Notes: generated by a model from the letters alone, not told the origin. A stretch of 64,000 bases of DNA from Shewanella eurypsychrophilus (GCF_007004545.3 NZ_CP045503.2:2884501-2948500), one strand, 5' to 3'; positions 51,856 through 61,710 are shown, counted from the first letter of the stretch. Program-made: numbers and translations.

Positions 51856-52602
51856 TCATCTGTTTACTGTTAATTTGAATGCTTGCTGTAAAGAGTCTAA
51901 AGGCGTTAGATTTTTCGCACTGTGGCGGCTACGGCTAAACAGAGAGGATTCTATAAACAGGTCAAACCAGGCATTAAGTGCTTCGGAGTTGCTTTGTTCT
52001 CCCGAAACCGCCAATGCAAGCGAGGCCACTTCGGCTGTGCCTAGTTGAAAATCGCGGCTTCCTTTTCTTAAGCCATACTTTGCGATGGAGTCTGGAGAAA
52101 AAGATAACATCGGCAGATGATGTAAATAAGGGCTTTTACGGAACATCTTAATGGCTTCGCGCCAGCTACCATCAAGCATGATAAACAGAGGTCTCTTACC
52201 AGCCAAAGTGTTACTGGCAGGCACTTGATTCACCACAGGCTGATCAGGATTTGCATACTCACTTGGAAAAATTAAGAACGGCTGATAAGCGGGATCTTTG
52301 ATCAGTTCAAGCATCTTTCGATTAGCGTGAGTGCGGGACCAGATATATGCGTGAGTATCCGGAATAAGATCGGCGATTAATCGTCCACTGTTGCTGGGTT
52401 TTAATACTTCATCATCATACATGATCAGTAAAAAAGAATTATTGGATTGAACGAGTTGACGATGTGCACAGGTACAATACGTTGCGGCCAGCAAACATAA
52501 GTCACAGCGAACAATATTTTTACCGCGGGCAGTAAATGGCTTTGAAGAGATGGCTTTACGGTATTGATACAGCTTATGAACTGCGTGTTGAGGTAAACTC
52601 AT
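51856..52602 (-). CDS. tapT: DTW-domain tRNA-uridine aminocarboxypropyltransferase (TapT/YfiP type)
   Basis: A 248-residue protein. The N-terminal zinc cluster CDLCLLAATYCTC, GRLIADLIPDTHAYIWSRT and the family motif in the form LDGSWREAIKMFRKS (DxTW becomes DGSW) are visible. The C-terminal block is RKGSRDFQLGTAEVASLALA. Known members transfer the aminocarboxypropyl group of SAM to U47 in tRNA. Divergence from the E. coli enzyme leaves the exact tRNA set uncertain. A run of CCTAGG repeats separates it from pssA. Confidence 0.82.
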   Translation of the reverse strand: MSLPQHAVHKLYQYRKAISSKPFTARGKNIVRCDLCLLAATYCTCAHRQLVQSNNSFLLIMYDDEVLKPSNSGRLIADLIPDTHAYIWSRTHANRKMLELIKDPAYQPFLIFPSEYANPDQPVVNQVPASNTLAGKRPLFIMLDGSWREAIKMFRKSPYLHHLPMLSFSPDSIAKYGLRKGSRDFQLGTAEVASLALAVSGEQSNSEALNAWFDLFIESSLFSRSRHSAKNLTPLDSLQQAFKLTVNR

Positions 52603-52618
52603 AGTGGCCTTGTGTGAC

Positions 52619-52660
52619 AGGCCTAGGTTTTAGCACCTAGGCCCTAGAACCTAGGTTCTT
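52619..52660. repeat. CCTAGG-rich repeat between pssA and DTW gene
   Basis: Four CCTAGG-type sites within 42 bp (gcctaggttttagcaccta, then ggccctagaacctaggttc). They can pair with one another as a hairpin. Related ctagg/ctag runs occur at 58390-58550. Confidence 0.6.
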
Positions 52661-52669
52661 TAAACTCGA

Positions 52670-53989
52670 TTATAGTATTCTTCTGAGTAAGAAGTCGGCT
52701 TTTAAACGACGGATCCGAGTCATTATTTTTCGCACTGGCGCAGGATAGTTATTTAATGTCTCTATCTGACTGTAGTGATACAAGCGATCTGTATGCTGCA
52801 AAATATGTTGCTGCTCTTGCTCAAAACTTTCCCGCCAGGCGCCACACTCATCATGGAGTAATAGACCATTTTCTAAATCTAATGCCCAAGCACGAGGATT
52901 TAAATTACTCCCAGTGATCAGATGTCGCTTACCGTCGGCACTGATCCCTTTCAGGTGATAGCTGTTGATACCATCCTTCCAAAGATGAATATTTAACTGA
53001 CCAGATTCAATTGCCCATTGCTGACGTTTAGCAAACTTTCTCAAAGACTGCTCATACATATAGGGCAAAGCACCTATCGTTGAAAAGTCTTGCTCAGGTG
53101 GAATATAAAAATCATTTGCCGTTTTATCGCCAACAACGATATCGATACGCTTACCGTCTTTCAGATGTTTGGCTAATGCGCGCGCAAGGATATAAGGCGG
53201 ATTAAAATAAGGTGTACAGATAAATAAGGCATCTTTCGATTGCGACACCAAATCAACAACTATTTTATTCAGCTTATTTTTCTTACGCCCTAAGCCGACG
53301 ACTGGGGTAACACGGTTGCCAATACTGGTTGACTCGAATTTATAACTTGCGCTACTTAACCGAGTCTTTAGGGTGCGCACATCATTCTTTTGCGGCAACA
53401 ATTCAGTATTCTTATCTTGAGTCAAGGAGCTGACTGCGATGTCATTGACTAAATAAGTTTGGATCATCTCGCGCATTGAACGCGCAAGTTCAGCAGACTC
53501 AATAACATGATAACGATCGAATCGATATTTTTCAGCCTGATGCAAATAGATATTGTTGATACTTGCGCCACTATAGATCACCGCATCATCGACAATAAAC
53601 CCTTTTAGATGTAAAACACCCATAAACTCACGAGACTTAACCGGAACGCCGAGGATCTCAATGGGATGTTCAGCCGCTTGGCACACTTTGCGGTACATCT
53701 GATAGTTACCACTGTCCCCCTTATGTCCAATTAAGCCACGTCTAGCACGATGAAAATCAACTAAGACCTTCACATCGAGTTCTGGGTTCTTCGCTTTGGC
53801 TGCCATCAAAGCATCTAAGACTTCTCGGCCTGCTTCATCATCTTCAAGATAAAGTGCAGCGATATAAATTGAGCTAACCGCATCAGCAATTCGAGTCAGT
53901 AATTCTGCTTTTAACGCTTTGGGCGTAAGCAACCAACGAATTGCATTGGGTTGGACTGGTATTCCACCAAGCTTATCAAGCAAGGTCAT
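52670..53989 (-). CDS. pssA: CDP-diacylglycerol-serine O-phosphatidyltransferase
   Basis: A 439-residue protein (E. coli 451). Makes phosphatidylserine, the precursor of phosphatidylethanolamine. It is a phospholipase-D superfamily member with two HKD motifs, HLKGFIVD near residue 145 and HLKGISAD near 350. VGDKTANDFYIP and GSNLNPRAWALDLENGLLLHD are diagnostic. Ends LLRRIL as in E. coli (LISRIL). A DUF1904 gene lies 5 bp upstream. Confidence 0.95.
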   Translation of the reverse strand: MTLLDKLGGIPVQPNAIRWLLTPKALKAELLTRIADAVSSIYIAALYLEDDEAGREVLDALMAAKAKNPELDVKVLVDFHRARRGLIGHKGDSGNYQMYRKVCQAAEHPIEILGVPVKSREFMGVLHLKGFIVDDAVIYSGASINNIYLHQAEKYRFDRYHVIESAELARSMREMIQTYLVNDIAVSSLTQDKNTELLPQKNDVRTLKTRLSSASYKFESTSIGNRVTPVVGLGRKKNKLNKIVVDLVSQSKDALFICTPYFNPPYILARALAKHLKDGKRIDIVVGDKTANDFYIPPEQDFSTIGALPYMYEQSLRKFAKRQQWAIESGQLNIHLWKDGINSYHLKGISADGKRHLITGSNLNPRAWALDLENGLLLHDECGAWRESFEQEQQHILQHTDRLYHYSQIETLNNYPAPVRKIMTRIRRLKADFLLRRIL

Positions 53990-53994
53990 CTCCT

Positions 53995-54327
53995 TTAAAA
54001 ATGCTTACCGTCACGATAGTAACAACTAGGCTTAAGTTCTCTAAACATCACAGCGAGTTGCTGTAATTCCGGATAAGCCTTTGAAACAGCTTCACGGATC
54101 GCCTGTTCTACTTTATCGTGGGTTTCGGGATCTTTTGCAAACCAAAGCACTTCAACTTGTGTAATGCTTAGATCAACTTTGCCATCGCGGTAACTCAAAC
54201 TAGGGATCCAGTCTAAAGTAAAGCCTTGGGCATTGACTTGACAGAGGTCAGCTAACTGGTCGAGTAAAGTACAACTCACAGTAGCTACAACGTCTTCTGG
54301 TAGTCCCCGCATGCGAATATGAGGCAT
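53995..54327 (-). CDS. DUF1904-family protein
   Basis: A 110-residue protein starting MPHIRMRGLPEDVV, a typical start for this family of small cytoplasmic proteins of unknown role. The C-terminus RELKPSCYYRDGKHF is distinctive. It lies 5 bp upstream of pssA and is probably co-transcribed. Confidence 0.75.
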   Translation of the reverse strand: MPHIRMRGLPEDVVATVSCTLLDQLADLCQVNAQGFTLDWIPSLSYRDGKVDLSITQVEVLWFAKDPETHDKVEQAIREAVSKAYPELQQLAVMFRELKPSCYYRDGKHF

Positions 54328-54683
54328 ATCGATCCCTTATATAAATCATAAGGGGATAGAAATTACCGACTAACGTCGCATTGGGCAAGGGTTTTCTTAC
54401 ACTTTGAAGGCTAAGACCTTAAGAAGTGTACTTATTTTAATCAAATCATACTCAGAGATAGCAAACTCAGCTCAATTACGAAACATGAAACCAATAAATG
54501 CTCACCATTTTCATTGATAGACGAGCCCCTCATTCAGCCAAGAAATTAAATCGCCTGCAATCTCTAGCCATTTTTGCTTATTTATTGATAGCTGTTACTT
54601 AAGTCGCGTTTTTTTAAAGCATTCACGACACAGGAGCTAAATATGGATATAATCAGGCAAGATTTAATCGATACCAAGACCCA
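54328..54683. other. Intergenic, no gene seen
   Basis: A short inverted repeat (tcccttat / ataagggga) lies at 54333-54356, just upstream of the DUF1904 gene. The rest is AT-rich and presumably holds promoters for both directions. Confidence 0.45.
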
Positions 54684-54860
54684 ATGAAAAACGTTAAAAT
54701 TTTAATGACTATTGCACTCTGCCTGCTCTTGGCATGGGGGATCTTTCATTTTAAAACTCAATTAGGCATATTTATTCTTCCACTATTTTTTGGTTTAGTA
54801 ACCTTCGTGACCTTAAAACTATATCGTTTAATGGAAAAAGATAAACCCGCAGAAAAATAA
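54684..54860 (+). CDS. Small membrane protein, 58 residues
   Basis: An open frame starting MKNVKILMTIALCLLLAWGI, with two hydrophobic helices (about 5-22 and 26-45) and a charged tail RLMEKDKPAEK. No strong ribosome site is visible (cgataccaagaccca-ATG). Not recognised. The amphipathic layout of two helices and a charged tail suggests a real small membrane protein. Confidence 0.5.
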   Translation: MKNVKILMTIALCLLLAWGIFHFKTQLGIFILPLFFGLVTFVTLKLYRLMEKDKPAEK

Positions 54861-54952
54861 CCGCTATGATAAGACTCCAATAAACTAGCATTACTTTATG
54901 ACTCATTAGGCGATTCGCTTATGGTTATAAAGCTATTTTCTCAGTGAGTCTT

Positions 54953-56413
54953 ATGCGATTTTTTGTTAAAACCTGTATCCTTTTTGTCAGCCTTTCATCT
55001 GTAGCGATTGGCGATGAATATTTTTCAAATCTTTTGTCTATCATCAAACCTCCCCACTCTCACACAGCAATAATAGTGACAAATCTAGTCACCGGTGAGG
55101 TGATTTTTGAACAGAACCCAGAAACTTTACTACTACCAGCAAGTACCATGAAGCTGTTAACTGCCGTTGCCGCCACTTCTGCCTTGGGAAACGATTTTAA
55201 ATTTTCGACTCAAGTGTTCTCTCATTTCCCAATAAGAAACGGCGTGATCCCCGGTGATGTCTACATCCAGTTTAGTGGTGATCCAACATTAACCACTCTA
55301 GATTTAAGGGCATTGTTTAAACAGTTATCCCTACAAGGGCTGTCTCAAATTAAGGGAAATGTGTACCTTATCGGACAAGAAAATGAACAACTGCAAGCAC
55401 CTGGGTGGGTCTGGGATGATTTAGGTATCTGTTATGCGGCGCCTGTTTCAAGTTTTGTCATTAATAGAAACTGCATCCATGGTCAGCTAAAACCCAAGTT
55501 AGCCAGCAATAAAAGCCAGCTTACTCTTGCTAGCTATTTACCAGTAGTAATTGATAATACAGCTATATTTGATAAAACGGGCAAGTCAGATTTTTGTGAG
55601 TTAGATCTTAAGCGCTTTGCTAAAAATCAATTCTCATTGAGTGGCTGTTATGCTGGAACACAAGCCATTAAGCTCGCTATCGCCATCACAGATCCTGCTT
55701 TATTTACGAAAGATTCAGTGACTCAAATACTCAAAACTAGCCTGATAAAACTAGATGGACAAGTACAAATAACCCATCAGCAGCCTGTATATACAAGCTT
55801 GATAGCATCACATCAATCTCACTCTTTGCCTGAATTAATCAAGGTTATGCTGCTCAAATCCGACAATTTGATTGCCGATAGTTTAGTCAAACAACTCGGA
55901 CAGATAACCTTTAATCTACCGGGTAATTTCACTAATGGCAGCCTGGCACTTAAACGCATTTTGACCCATGAAGGGATTGAGCTTACGCATGCGAAAATAG
56001 TCGATGGTTCAGGGTTATCTCGATACAATTTGCTCAGTGCAAGCCAGTTAAGCCAAGTGTTAAGCCTCATTTATACAGATGAAAGGTTTAGCCGTTTATT
56101 TGCTTCCCTGCCCGTTGCAGGAGTCAGTGGAACTTTGAAATATAAACATGCTTTTAACAAACCACCATTACGGGAACACATTCTGGCAAAAACAGGCTCG
56201 ATGCAAGGTGTTGATAATTTAGCTGGTTTTATCAGCCGCGATGATGATGACGATCTACTCTTTGTGATCTTAGAAAATGGCCAAAGCGCTGTAGAAAAAA
56301 AGAATCAATTGGCGCCATTCAGTGCTTTGTTTTTACAATCTTTAATGGATCACCCTAGCAAACAAGAAAATATATTAAGCTCAAGTACAGCTTCACCTTC
56401 ACAAGCAAAGTAG
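54953..56413 (+). CDS. dacB: D-alanyl-D-alanine carboxypeptidase/endopeptidase (PBP4 type)
   Basis: A 486-residue exported protein from the ATG at 54953. A GTG three codons upstream is an alternative. Signal peptide about 1-20. Catalytic SxxK in LPASTMKLL (Ser near 61), SxN as KSDNLIADSLV near 302, and KTG as ILAKTGSMQGVDNLAG near 410 are all present. The long insert between SxxK and SDN is that of class C PBP4 proteins. Trims and splits peptidoglycan cross-links. Ends in a Ser/Gln-rich tail beyond the usual end. A terminator follows. Confidence 0.92.
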   Translation: MRFFVKTCILFVSLSSVAIGDEYFSNLLSIIKPPHSHTAIIVTNLVTGEVIFEQNPETLLLPASTMKLLTAVAATSALGNDFKFSTQVFSHFPIRNGVIPGDVYIQFSGDPTLTTLDLRALFKQLSLQGLSQIKGNVYLIGQENEQLQAPGWVWDDLGICYAAPVSSFVINRNCIHGQLKPKLASNKSQLTLASYLPVVIDNTAIFDKTGKSDFCELDLKRFAKNQFSLSGCYAGTQAIKLAIAITDPALFTKDSVTQILKTSLIKLDGQVQITHQQPVYTSLIASHQSHSLPELIKVMLLKSDNLIADSLVKQLGQITFNLPGNFTNGSLALKRILTHEGIELTHAKIVDGSGLSRYNLLSASQLSQVLSLIYTDERFSRLFASLPVAGVSGTLKYKHAFNKPPLREHILAKTGSMQGVDNLAGFISRDDDDDLLFVILENGQSAVEKKNQLAPFSALFLQSLMDHPSKQENILSSSTASPSQAK

Positions 56414-56431
56414 TACTGGGAAAAGTCATAT

Positions 56432-56468
56432 AAAAAAGGCGCCCCCAATGTTATGGGGTCGCCTTTTT
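56432..56468 (+). terminator. Intrinsic terminator after dacB
   Basis: Hairpin aaaaaggcg(c)cccc ... ggggtcgcctttttg with one bulge, followed by a T-run. It also suits the convergent acyl-CoA dehydrogenase gene. Confidence 0.8.
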
Positions 56469-56504
56469 GTTTAATACTGTGAATACCAATCGGAATAGCT
56501 GCCT

Positions 56505-58262
56505 TTAGAAAAGAGACTCTGGCATCGTCATCACGGTTTCATCTCCCGCTAACACCTGCGCTAAGTGGTACTCGGCTTTCGGTAGCATTTTATTGATGTA
56601 AAAATCGCTGAGATAACGTTTTTGGCTACTAAAGTCTTCATCTGAATGTGATACCGCGGCATCAGACATGATTAACCAGAAATATCCATAGAGCACATGG
56701 CCAAATGCATCAAGGAAATCTACGGCAACGCTATTGATCAGAGCTGGACTTGTGAGCTTATTGTCGTTAACAACCGCTCCTGCTGTTAAGATTTTCTCAA
56801 ACAAGCCTGTGACTTTGGCTATTTGTTCAGCGTCAACATGCTGAAGATCTGCTAACTTAGCAATCGATTCATTAACGAACTCAGTCAATGCGGCTAGATT
56901 ATCTCCTGCTACCTTGCGCCCAAGAAAGTCGATGGCTTGGATGCCATTGGTGCCTTCATAAATTTGAGCAATACGGGTATCGCGGACAAGCTGTTCGATA
57001 CCTGTTTCACGAATGTACCCGTGCCCACCAAACACTTGCTGGGCAGTAATCGCTGCATCAAGGCCTCGATCACTCAGAAATGCCTTTGCAACAGGAGTCA
57101 GCAAACCAACATAACGGCTGGCCTTTGCTTTGGCCTCTCCCTCGCCATATTTAGCGATGTCGAGCTGCTTAGCCGTTAATACAGAAAGTGCTCTACCTGC
57201 TTCGGTTAACACACGGATATTAAGTAACATACGACGTACATCACCATGAACAATAATAGGGTCGCTGTCAGCGCCTGTTGGTGAGCCACCTGCAGCAATC
57301 CCCTGAACACGTTCTTTGGCATAATCCGCGGCCATTTGGTAAGCAGCTTGTGATGTACCTAACCCTTGAATACCGATGGCAAGACGTTCGTAGTTCATCA
57401 TGGTGAACATACATACTAGGCCACGATTAGGTTTACCAATAAGGTAACCTTGCGCCTCATCATAATTCATCACACACGTCGATGAGGCCTTTAGACCCAT
57501 CTTATGTTCGATTGACCCAACGGTGACGCCATTGCTCTCACCTAGATTGCCCGTATCATCCACTTTAATCTTAGGTACCAGGAACAATGATATCCCCTTA
57601 GAACCAGGTAATTTGGCTAAAACTAAGTGAATAATATTTTCAGTAAGATCGTGATCGCCGCCAGTAATAAATATTTTACTGCCTGTGATACTGTAGCTAC
57701 CATCATCTAAGGGAACCGCTTTGGTGCGTATACCACGAAGATCAGAACCAGCTTGAGGCTCTGTCATATCCATAGCACCAGCCCATTCGCCGCTATAAAG
57801 TTGAGGTAAATATTTTTCTTTTAGGGCTTCACTGCCGTGGGCATTGATACACAAGGCCGCGCCTGCAGTTAATGAACCATATAGAGTGAACGCATTACAA
57901 GCACTGTAAGCCATCTCGTCCACCAGTACGCCCAGCATTTTAGGCATCCCCATGCCGCCGAGCTCTGGGTCACCACACAAGCCAACCCAACCCCCTTCTG
58001 CGTATTGGTTATATGCCTCTTTATAGCCATCTGGCGTGATCACCTTATCATCTTGATGCACAACACCTTGCTCATCACCATTTCGATTTATAGGATGAAG
58101 TAATTCACGACTGATCTTGTCTGCTTCATCCATTATGGCAACCGCGGTGTCCATATCTACATGCTCTGCAATTGCTGGTAACGATGCCCATGTTTGAGGC
58201 GCATCAAACACCTTATCTAACAAAAATTTCATTTCAGCTAACGGAGCTTGGTACGGATTCAT
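56505..58262 (-). CDS. Acyl-CoA dehydrogenase, long (DmdC-type) subfamily
   Basis: A 585-residue protein. FAD-dependent acyl-CoA oxidation in fatty-acid or related catabolism. Blocks: YAEGGWVGLCGDPELGGMGMP near 90, AGAMDMTEPQAGSDLRGIRTKA near 160, ITGSKIFITGGDHD, QQVFGGHGYIRETGIEQLVRDTRIAQIYEGTNGIQA with the catalytic Glu near residue 435, and a C-terminal extension to 585 as in the DmdC-like group. The substrate chain is unknown. A single diverged end of the MITE-like element lies just 3' of the gene. Confidence 0.93.
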   Translation of the reverse strand: MNPYQAPLAEMKFLLDKVFDAPQTWASLPAIAEHVDMDTAVAIMDEADKISRELLHPINRNGDEQGVVHQDDKVITPDGYKEAYNQYAEGGWVGLCGDPELGGMGMPKMLGVLVDEMAYSACNAFTLYGSLTAGAALCINAHGSEALKEKYLPQLYSGEWAGAMDMTEPQAGSDLRGIRTKAVPLDDGSYSITGSKIFITGGDHDLTENIIHLVLAKLPGSKGISLFLVPKIKVDDTGNLGESNGVTVGSIEHKMGLKASSTCVMNYDEAQGYLIGKPNRGLVCMFTMMNYERLAIGIQGLGTSQAAYQMAADYAKERVQGIAAGGSPTGADSDPIIVHGDVRRMLLNIRVLTEAGRALSVLTAKQLDIAKYGEGEAKAKASRYVGLLTPVAKAFLSDRGLDAAITAQQVFGGHGYIRETGIEQLVRDTRIAQIYEGTNGIQAIDFLGRKVAGDNLAALTEFVNESIAKLADLQHVDAEQIAKVTGLFEKILTAGAVVNDNKLTSPALINSVAVDFLDAFGHVLYGYFWLIMSDAAVSHSDEDFSSQKRYLSDFYINKMLPKAEYHLAQVLAGDETVMTMPESLF

Positions 58263-58370
58263 TATTCACTCTCAAACGTAGGATTTAAACGGTTGTTTTA
58301 ATTTATACCAGATACCGTAGGAAAAGAAAGAGATATTTGGATAAGTTGAGGGAAAAGAGAGTTAAGACAA

Positions 58371-58526
58371 GGTAAGTATAGAATTTAGGTACTAGTTACT
58401 AGGAGAGCTAGGCGCAAGAGTTCTGAAAACAAGAGATTTAAGGCTGGAGGTAAGTATAGGATTTAGGTACGAGCTACTAGGGGAGCTAGGTGTAAGGGTT
58501 CTGTAAACAAGTGATTTAAGGACGAG
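58371..58526. repeat. 78-bp direct tandem repeat, two units
   Basis: Units 58371-58448 and 58449-58526 both start ggtaagtatag and contain atttaggta and gctagg. About 15% differ. Located between the acyl-CoA dehydrogenase and DUF2058 genes, it supports no convincing gene. Confidence 0.8.
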
Positions 58527-58567
58527 ATTGATAGGAACTAGGCACTCGGACCTAGTTCCATGTTTTC

Positions 58568-59110
58568 TTACCACATCAAATCATCTGGGATGACATAATC
58601 TGCATAAGGATCATCTTCTTCAACCACTTGGCTGTTATCATCTTGCACCCAAAGGTAACCACACCACTGGGGCACTAAGATATTGACTCGCTCGGCGAGT
58701 TTATGTGGCACTAAGTAACTAGCATCTTCATGACGAACGATACCCAGTTGCCCATTAAGCAGTTGCGTTTGCAATTTATCATTCACATACATAGAGAATA
58801 TTTTATTATTGTGAGTGAAATTAAACTTGATCTCGGCGCTTTGCGGCAGTTTTATGGCGAGGCGAGTAAATTCTGTAACTAGACCACGAACTAAGCCTTT
58901 CTCGTTAGCTTGTTCAAATCTCTGCTCATTCAAGGCTTTATCTTTAGCAGCTTGCTCCAGCTTTTTCGCTGCAATCTGTTGCTTTAATTCAGCTGACCCA
59001 TCATCAACTTTGGCCTTACGATCACGCCTTTTCTGCGTTTTCGCTTTTTGAACTTTTTGCTTACTGACTAGGCCAGCCTTCAATAGTTGTTCTTGAAATG
59101 GATTTGCCAT
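58568..59110 (-). CDS. yaiL: DUF2058-family protein (YaiL type)
   Basis: A 180-residue protein. Basic coiled N-terminal half (LLKAGLVSKQKVQKAKTQKR, then LKQQIAAKKLEQAAKDKALN) and a C-terminal beta domain (FNFTHNNKIFSMYVNDKLQ, LVPHKLAERV) ending DPYADYVIPDDLMW. Matches the Enterobacterales YaiL family, described as nucleic-acid associated. Function unproven. Ribosome site gtgagaaacag-ATG. Confidence 0.87.
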   Translation of the reverse strand: MANPFQEQLLKAGLVSKQKVQKAKTQKRRDRKAKVDDGSAELKQQIAAKKLEQAAKDKALNEQRFEQANEKGLVRGLVTEFTRLAIKLPQSAEIKFNFTHNNKIFSMYVNDKLQTQLLNGQLGIVRHEDASYLVPHKLAERVNILVPQWCGYLWVQDDNSQVVEEDDPYADYVIPDDLMW

Positions 59111-59166
59111 CTGTTTCTCACTTTAATAAATATTTTATTGAGATCATCCCAACGGATGATTTCGAC

Positions 59167-59312
59167 TTATTCTTTTGACCGTTTTGCCGCAAGCTGAGCC
59201 AACTCTGCCATCGCCATGGATGCGCCGCCTAATGACCAACCGTCATCTATAGGCAATACGACACCTGTGATATAAGTGGCCATTGAAAATGAAGCCAGAA
59301 AACACGCATTAG
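59167..59312 (-). pseudogene. C-terminal remnant of a short-chain dehydrogenase
   Basis: Read on the minus strand, about 46 codons encode a sequence with ACFLAS, TYITGVVLPIDDGWSLGG and ASMAMAELAQLAAKRSKE before a stop. The YITGxxLPxDxGW block is the characteristic end of SDR oxidoreductases. No Rossmann start or catalytic YxxxK is present and a stop codon lies just upstream in frame, so it is a truncated relic between DUF2058 and pyrF. Confidence 0.7.
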
Positions 59313-59329
59313 TCTAGTTTCTAATACTG

Positions 59330-60025
59330 TTAACTCAACGACTCATGAATCGCCTTCAACGCGGCTAATGGGTCATCAGCTTTTGTAATAGGTCTACCAA
59401 TCACCAAGTAATCAGAACCCGCCTCAATTGCCTGAGGCGGCGTCATAACTCTATGTTGATCACCTTTATCGGCACCGACAGGTCGAATACCGGGTGTACA
59501 TAATTTAAAATCTTTTCCTAACTTAGATTTTAGCACTTTAGCTTCATGTGCGGAGCAAACGACCCCATCAAGACCCGCTTCTTTTGTCAGCGCAGCTAAA
59601 CGCTGAACATGTTCAAAAGCAGGAACATCAATGCCAATTAACTTAAGATCATCGTCGCTCATTGATGTAAGTACGGTTACTGCGATCAATATTGGTGCTT
59701 TATCACCATAAGCTTCAAGAGCTTGTTTAGCTGCTTGCATCATGGCAAGACCGCCGCTTGCGTGTACGTTTGTCATCCAAACACCTAACTCAGCTGCTGA
59801 AGTCACAGCTTTAGCGACAGTGTTAGGGATATCGTGAAATTTAAGGTCTAAAAATACCTCAAAATCTCGTTGGTGGATCTCTTTAATAAATTCAGGCCCA
59901 AACAAGGTGAACATCTCTTTGCCCACTTTGAGGCGGCACATGTTTGGATCTAATTTATCGATGAGTTGCAAAGCAGCATCTTTATTATCAAAATCTAGTG
60001 CGACTAATATCGATTTCTTATTCAT
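59330..60025 (-). CDS. pyrF: Orotidine 5'-phosphate decarboxylase
   Basis: A 231-residue protein. Last step of UMP synthesis. Catalytic Asp-Lys-Asp array in [16 protein letters not shown] near residue 60. VALDFDN at the start and TPGIRP near 190 bind the phosphate. Ribosome site ttggagaac-aaATG. Confidence 0.97.
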   Translation of the reverse strand: MNKKSILVALDFDNKDAALQLIDKLDPNMCRLKVGKEMFTLFGPEFIKEIHQRDFEVFLDLKFHDIPNTVAKAVTSAAELGVWMTNVHASGGLAMMQAAKQALEAYGDKAPILIAVTVLTSMSDDDLKLIGIDVPAFEHVQRLAALTKEAGLDGVVCSAHEAKVLKSKLGKDFKLCTPGIRPVGADKGDQHRVMTPPQAIEAGSDYLVIGRPITKADDPLAALKAIHESLS

Positions 60026-60115
60026 TTGTTCTCCAATTGCTTTGCATTATACGCGGTCAATAACGTGAGTATTGGCCGTTAAAATCAATAAATTTATTTG
60101 GTTGAATATGATAAA

Positions 60116-60148
60116 ATTACTGTGCTAAATAGCATTTAGCACAGTAAT
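60116..60148. terminator. Long perfect hairpin between lapB and pyrF
   Basis: ATTACTGTGCTAAAT and ATTTAGCACAGTAAT pair perfectly over 15 bp around agc. It lies 31 bp past the lapB stop. No T-run follows, so it may be a processing or attenuation hairpin rather than a strict terminator. Confidence 0.55.
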
Positions 60149-60179
60149 CTACGCTCTGCAGTATCGATTAAATAAGCGT

Positions 60180-61340
60180 TTATTCACCATCTAAACCACG
60201 AATTCTCTTAATCTTGCCCCAGCTTTTACAAGATGGACAATGCCAATAAAGCCGATGAGAAGGAAAGCCACATTCACTACAACGGTAACCGGGTCTAAAT
60301 TTTATCTGTTGCTCAACCAGCTTCTCTAGCATAGTCAAACTTTCTTTAGCTTGACCCTCTTCGGCTTGTTGTACGTGCATCTGCATCAAGTGTTGGAAAC
60401 TTTTCATCGTCGGGTGACGGTATAGACCGTCTAGAACAAGTTTCTCTGCTTGGTGATTATCGCCCTGCTCTATCATGTTTTGCGCCAAGGTAATCGCTAC
60501 GCTCGCGCCAGCACCATTTTGGATGCCTTGACGTAACAAGTCACTATAACCACCGAGATCATGACTATCTTGAAATACTTGTTTTGCCGTTGACAGTGCA
60601 TCTGCGAATAGCTCAATATCCGCATTGAGCAGCTTAGACAGCATATCTTTGCATTTCGAAAACTCTTTTAAGTCCAGATATTTTTCAGCTAATATCAGCA
60701 TCGCTCTACCACAATCAGCATCTTGCTTGATTGCACTTTGCAGTAACTTAATTTGTCCTGAAATGTCAGTTTCTTCATTAGCCAGCTCACAATAAAAGTG
60801 CGCGGTATTATGTTTTAAACTTTGTTGACGTTTGCGCTTTAAGCTTTTAATGATATTGATGGCTTTTTGCCATTCTTTAGTCACTTGATAGATGTCGATA
60901 AGATGGGTCTCAGCATCTTCACTGTGATCGTCTTGCTTAACCAAGTTGATGAATATCTCTTCGGCTCGGTCGTAAAAACCAGCCGCTAAATAATCTTTGC
61001 CTAACTCCATCATAGCAATATCTCTTTGCTCTGTAGTCAGGCTTGGTCTGGCAATTAAGTTTTGATGGATTCGAATTGAGCGGTCAACTTCACCCCGCTT
61101 TCTGAATAAAGAGCCTAATGAAAGATGGGTATCTATGGTGTCATCATCGACATCAAGCATAGTGATAAAGAGATCCACGGCTTTATCAGATTCATTAGAC
61201 AGCAAAAAATTAAGCCCGGTAAAATAATCACGACTTAATTGTTTTCTTTGACTACTTTGGTTATGCCTTACACTGCGCCGCCCCATGTACCAACCATAGC
61301 CGGCAGCAATAGGGAGGAGTAAGAACAGGATCTCAAGCAT
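60180..61340 (-). CDS. lapB: Lipopolysaccharide assembly protein B
   Basis: A 386-residue protein. N-terminal membrane helix (EILFLLLPIAAGYGWYMGRRS), TPR repeats to about 340, and a C-terminal rubredoxin-like zinc domain with CSECGFPSHRLYWHCPSC. In E. coli LapB controls LpxC degradation with FtsH and YejM. It lies 1 bp after lapA and ends before the hairpin above. Confidence 0.95.
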   Translation of the reverse strand: MLEILFLLLPIAAGYGWYMGRRSVRHNQSSQRKQLSRDYFTGLNFLLSNESDKAVDLFITMLDVDDDTIDTHLSLGSLFRKRGEVDRSIRIHQNLIARPSLTTEQRDIAMMELGKDYLAAGFYDRAEEIFINLVKQDDHSEDAETHLIDIYQVTKEWQKAINIIKSLKRKRQQSLKHNTAHFYCELANEETDISGQIKLLQSAIKQDADCGRAMLILAEKYLDLKEFSKCKDMLSKLLNADIELFADALSTAKQVFQDSHDLGGYSDLLRQGIQNGAGASVAITLAQNMIEQGDNHQAEKLVLDGLYRHPTMKSFQHLMQMHVQQAEEGQAKESLTMLEKLVEQQIKFRPGYRCSECGFPSHRLYWHCPSCKSWGKIKRIRGLDGE

Positions 61341-61341
61341 A

Positions 61342-61641
61342 TTAAGTGTCGTCCTGGGTTGGACTCACCATGTTCAGTTGAGATTCAAGTTGAAAGTTTT
61401 TCTTACTGGCATTTCTTAGGGCTAATTTAAGTTTGGTTATGTGATAAATAGCAAAAAACCAGCTAATGACAAAACCGGCAAGAAATACAGAAGCAAGCAC
61501 AATAGGAAGTCTGAACTCGCCTTGAGCGACGAAATAACTAATAGTAACGATCTGCTCGTTACGCGCGCCGAAAATTAAGGCTAAAAAGAAAAGTAGTGCT
61601 ACTAACACTGTGACGATAAATGACCGCACGAGACACTCCAC
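61342..61641 (-). CDS. lapA: Lipopolysaccharide assembly protein A
   Basis: A 99-residue membrane protein. Two helices (about 5-22 and 44-66), then a basic cytoplasmic tail (KLALRNASKKNFQLE). Forms an operon with lapB. Usual order rpsA-ihfB-lapA-lapB-pyrF. Confidence 0.93.
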   Translation of the reverse strand: MECLVRSFIVTVLVALLFFLALIFGARNEQIVTISYFVAQGEFRLPIVLASVFLAGFVISWFFAIYHITKLKLALRNASKKNFQLESQLNMVSPTQDDT

Positions 61642-61710
61642 ATATCCATTTCAATCTACTGATTATCTAAGATATTAACTCAACTAGCTAGTGATACCTA
61701 TATGATAGGC

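Noticed and set aside
58392..58574. 60-residue frame downstream of DUF2058
   Set aside because: It is a translation of the 78-bp tandem repeat, Ser/Pro-rich and duplicated internally.
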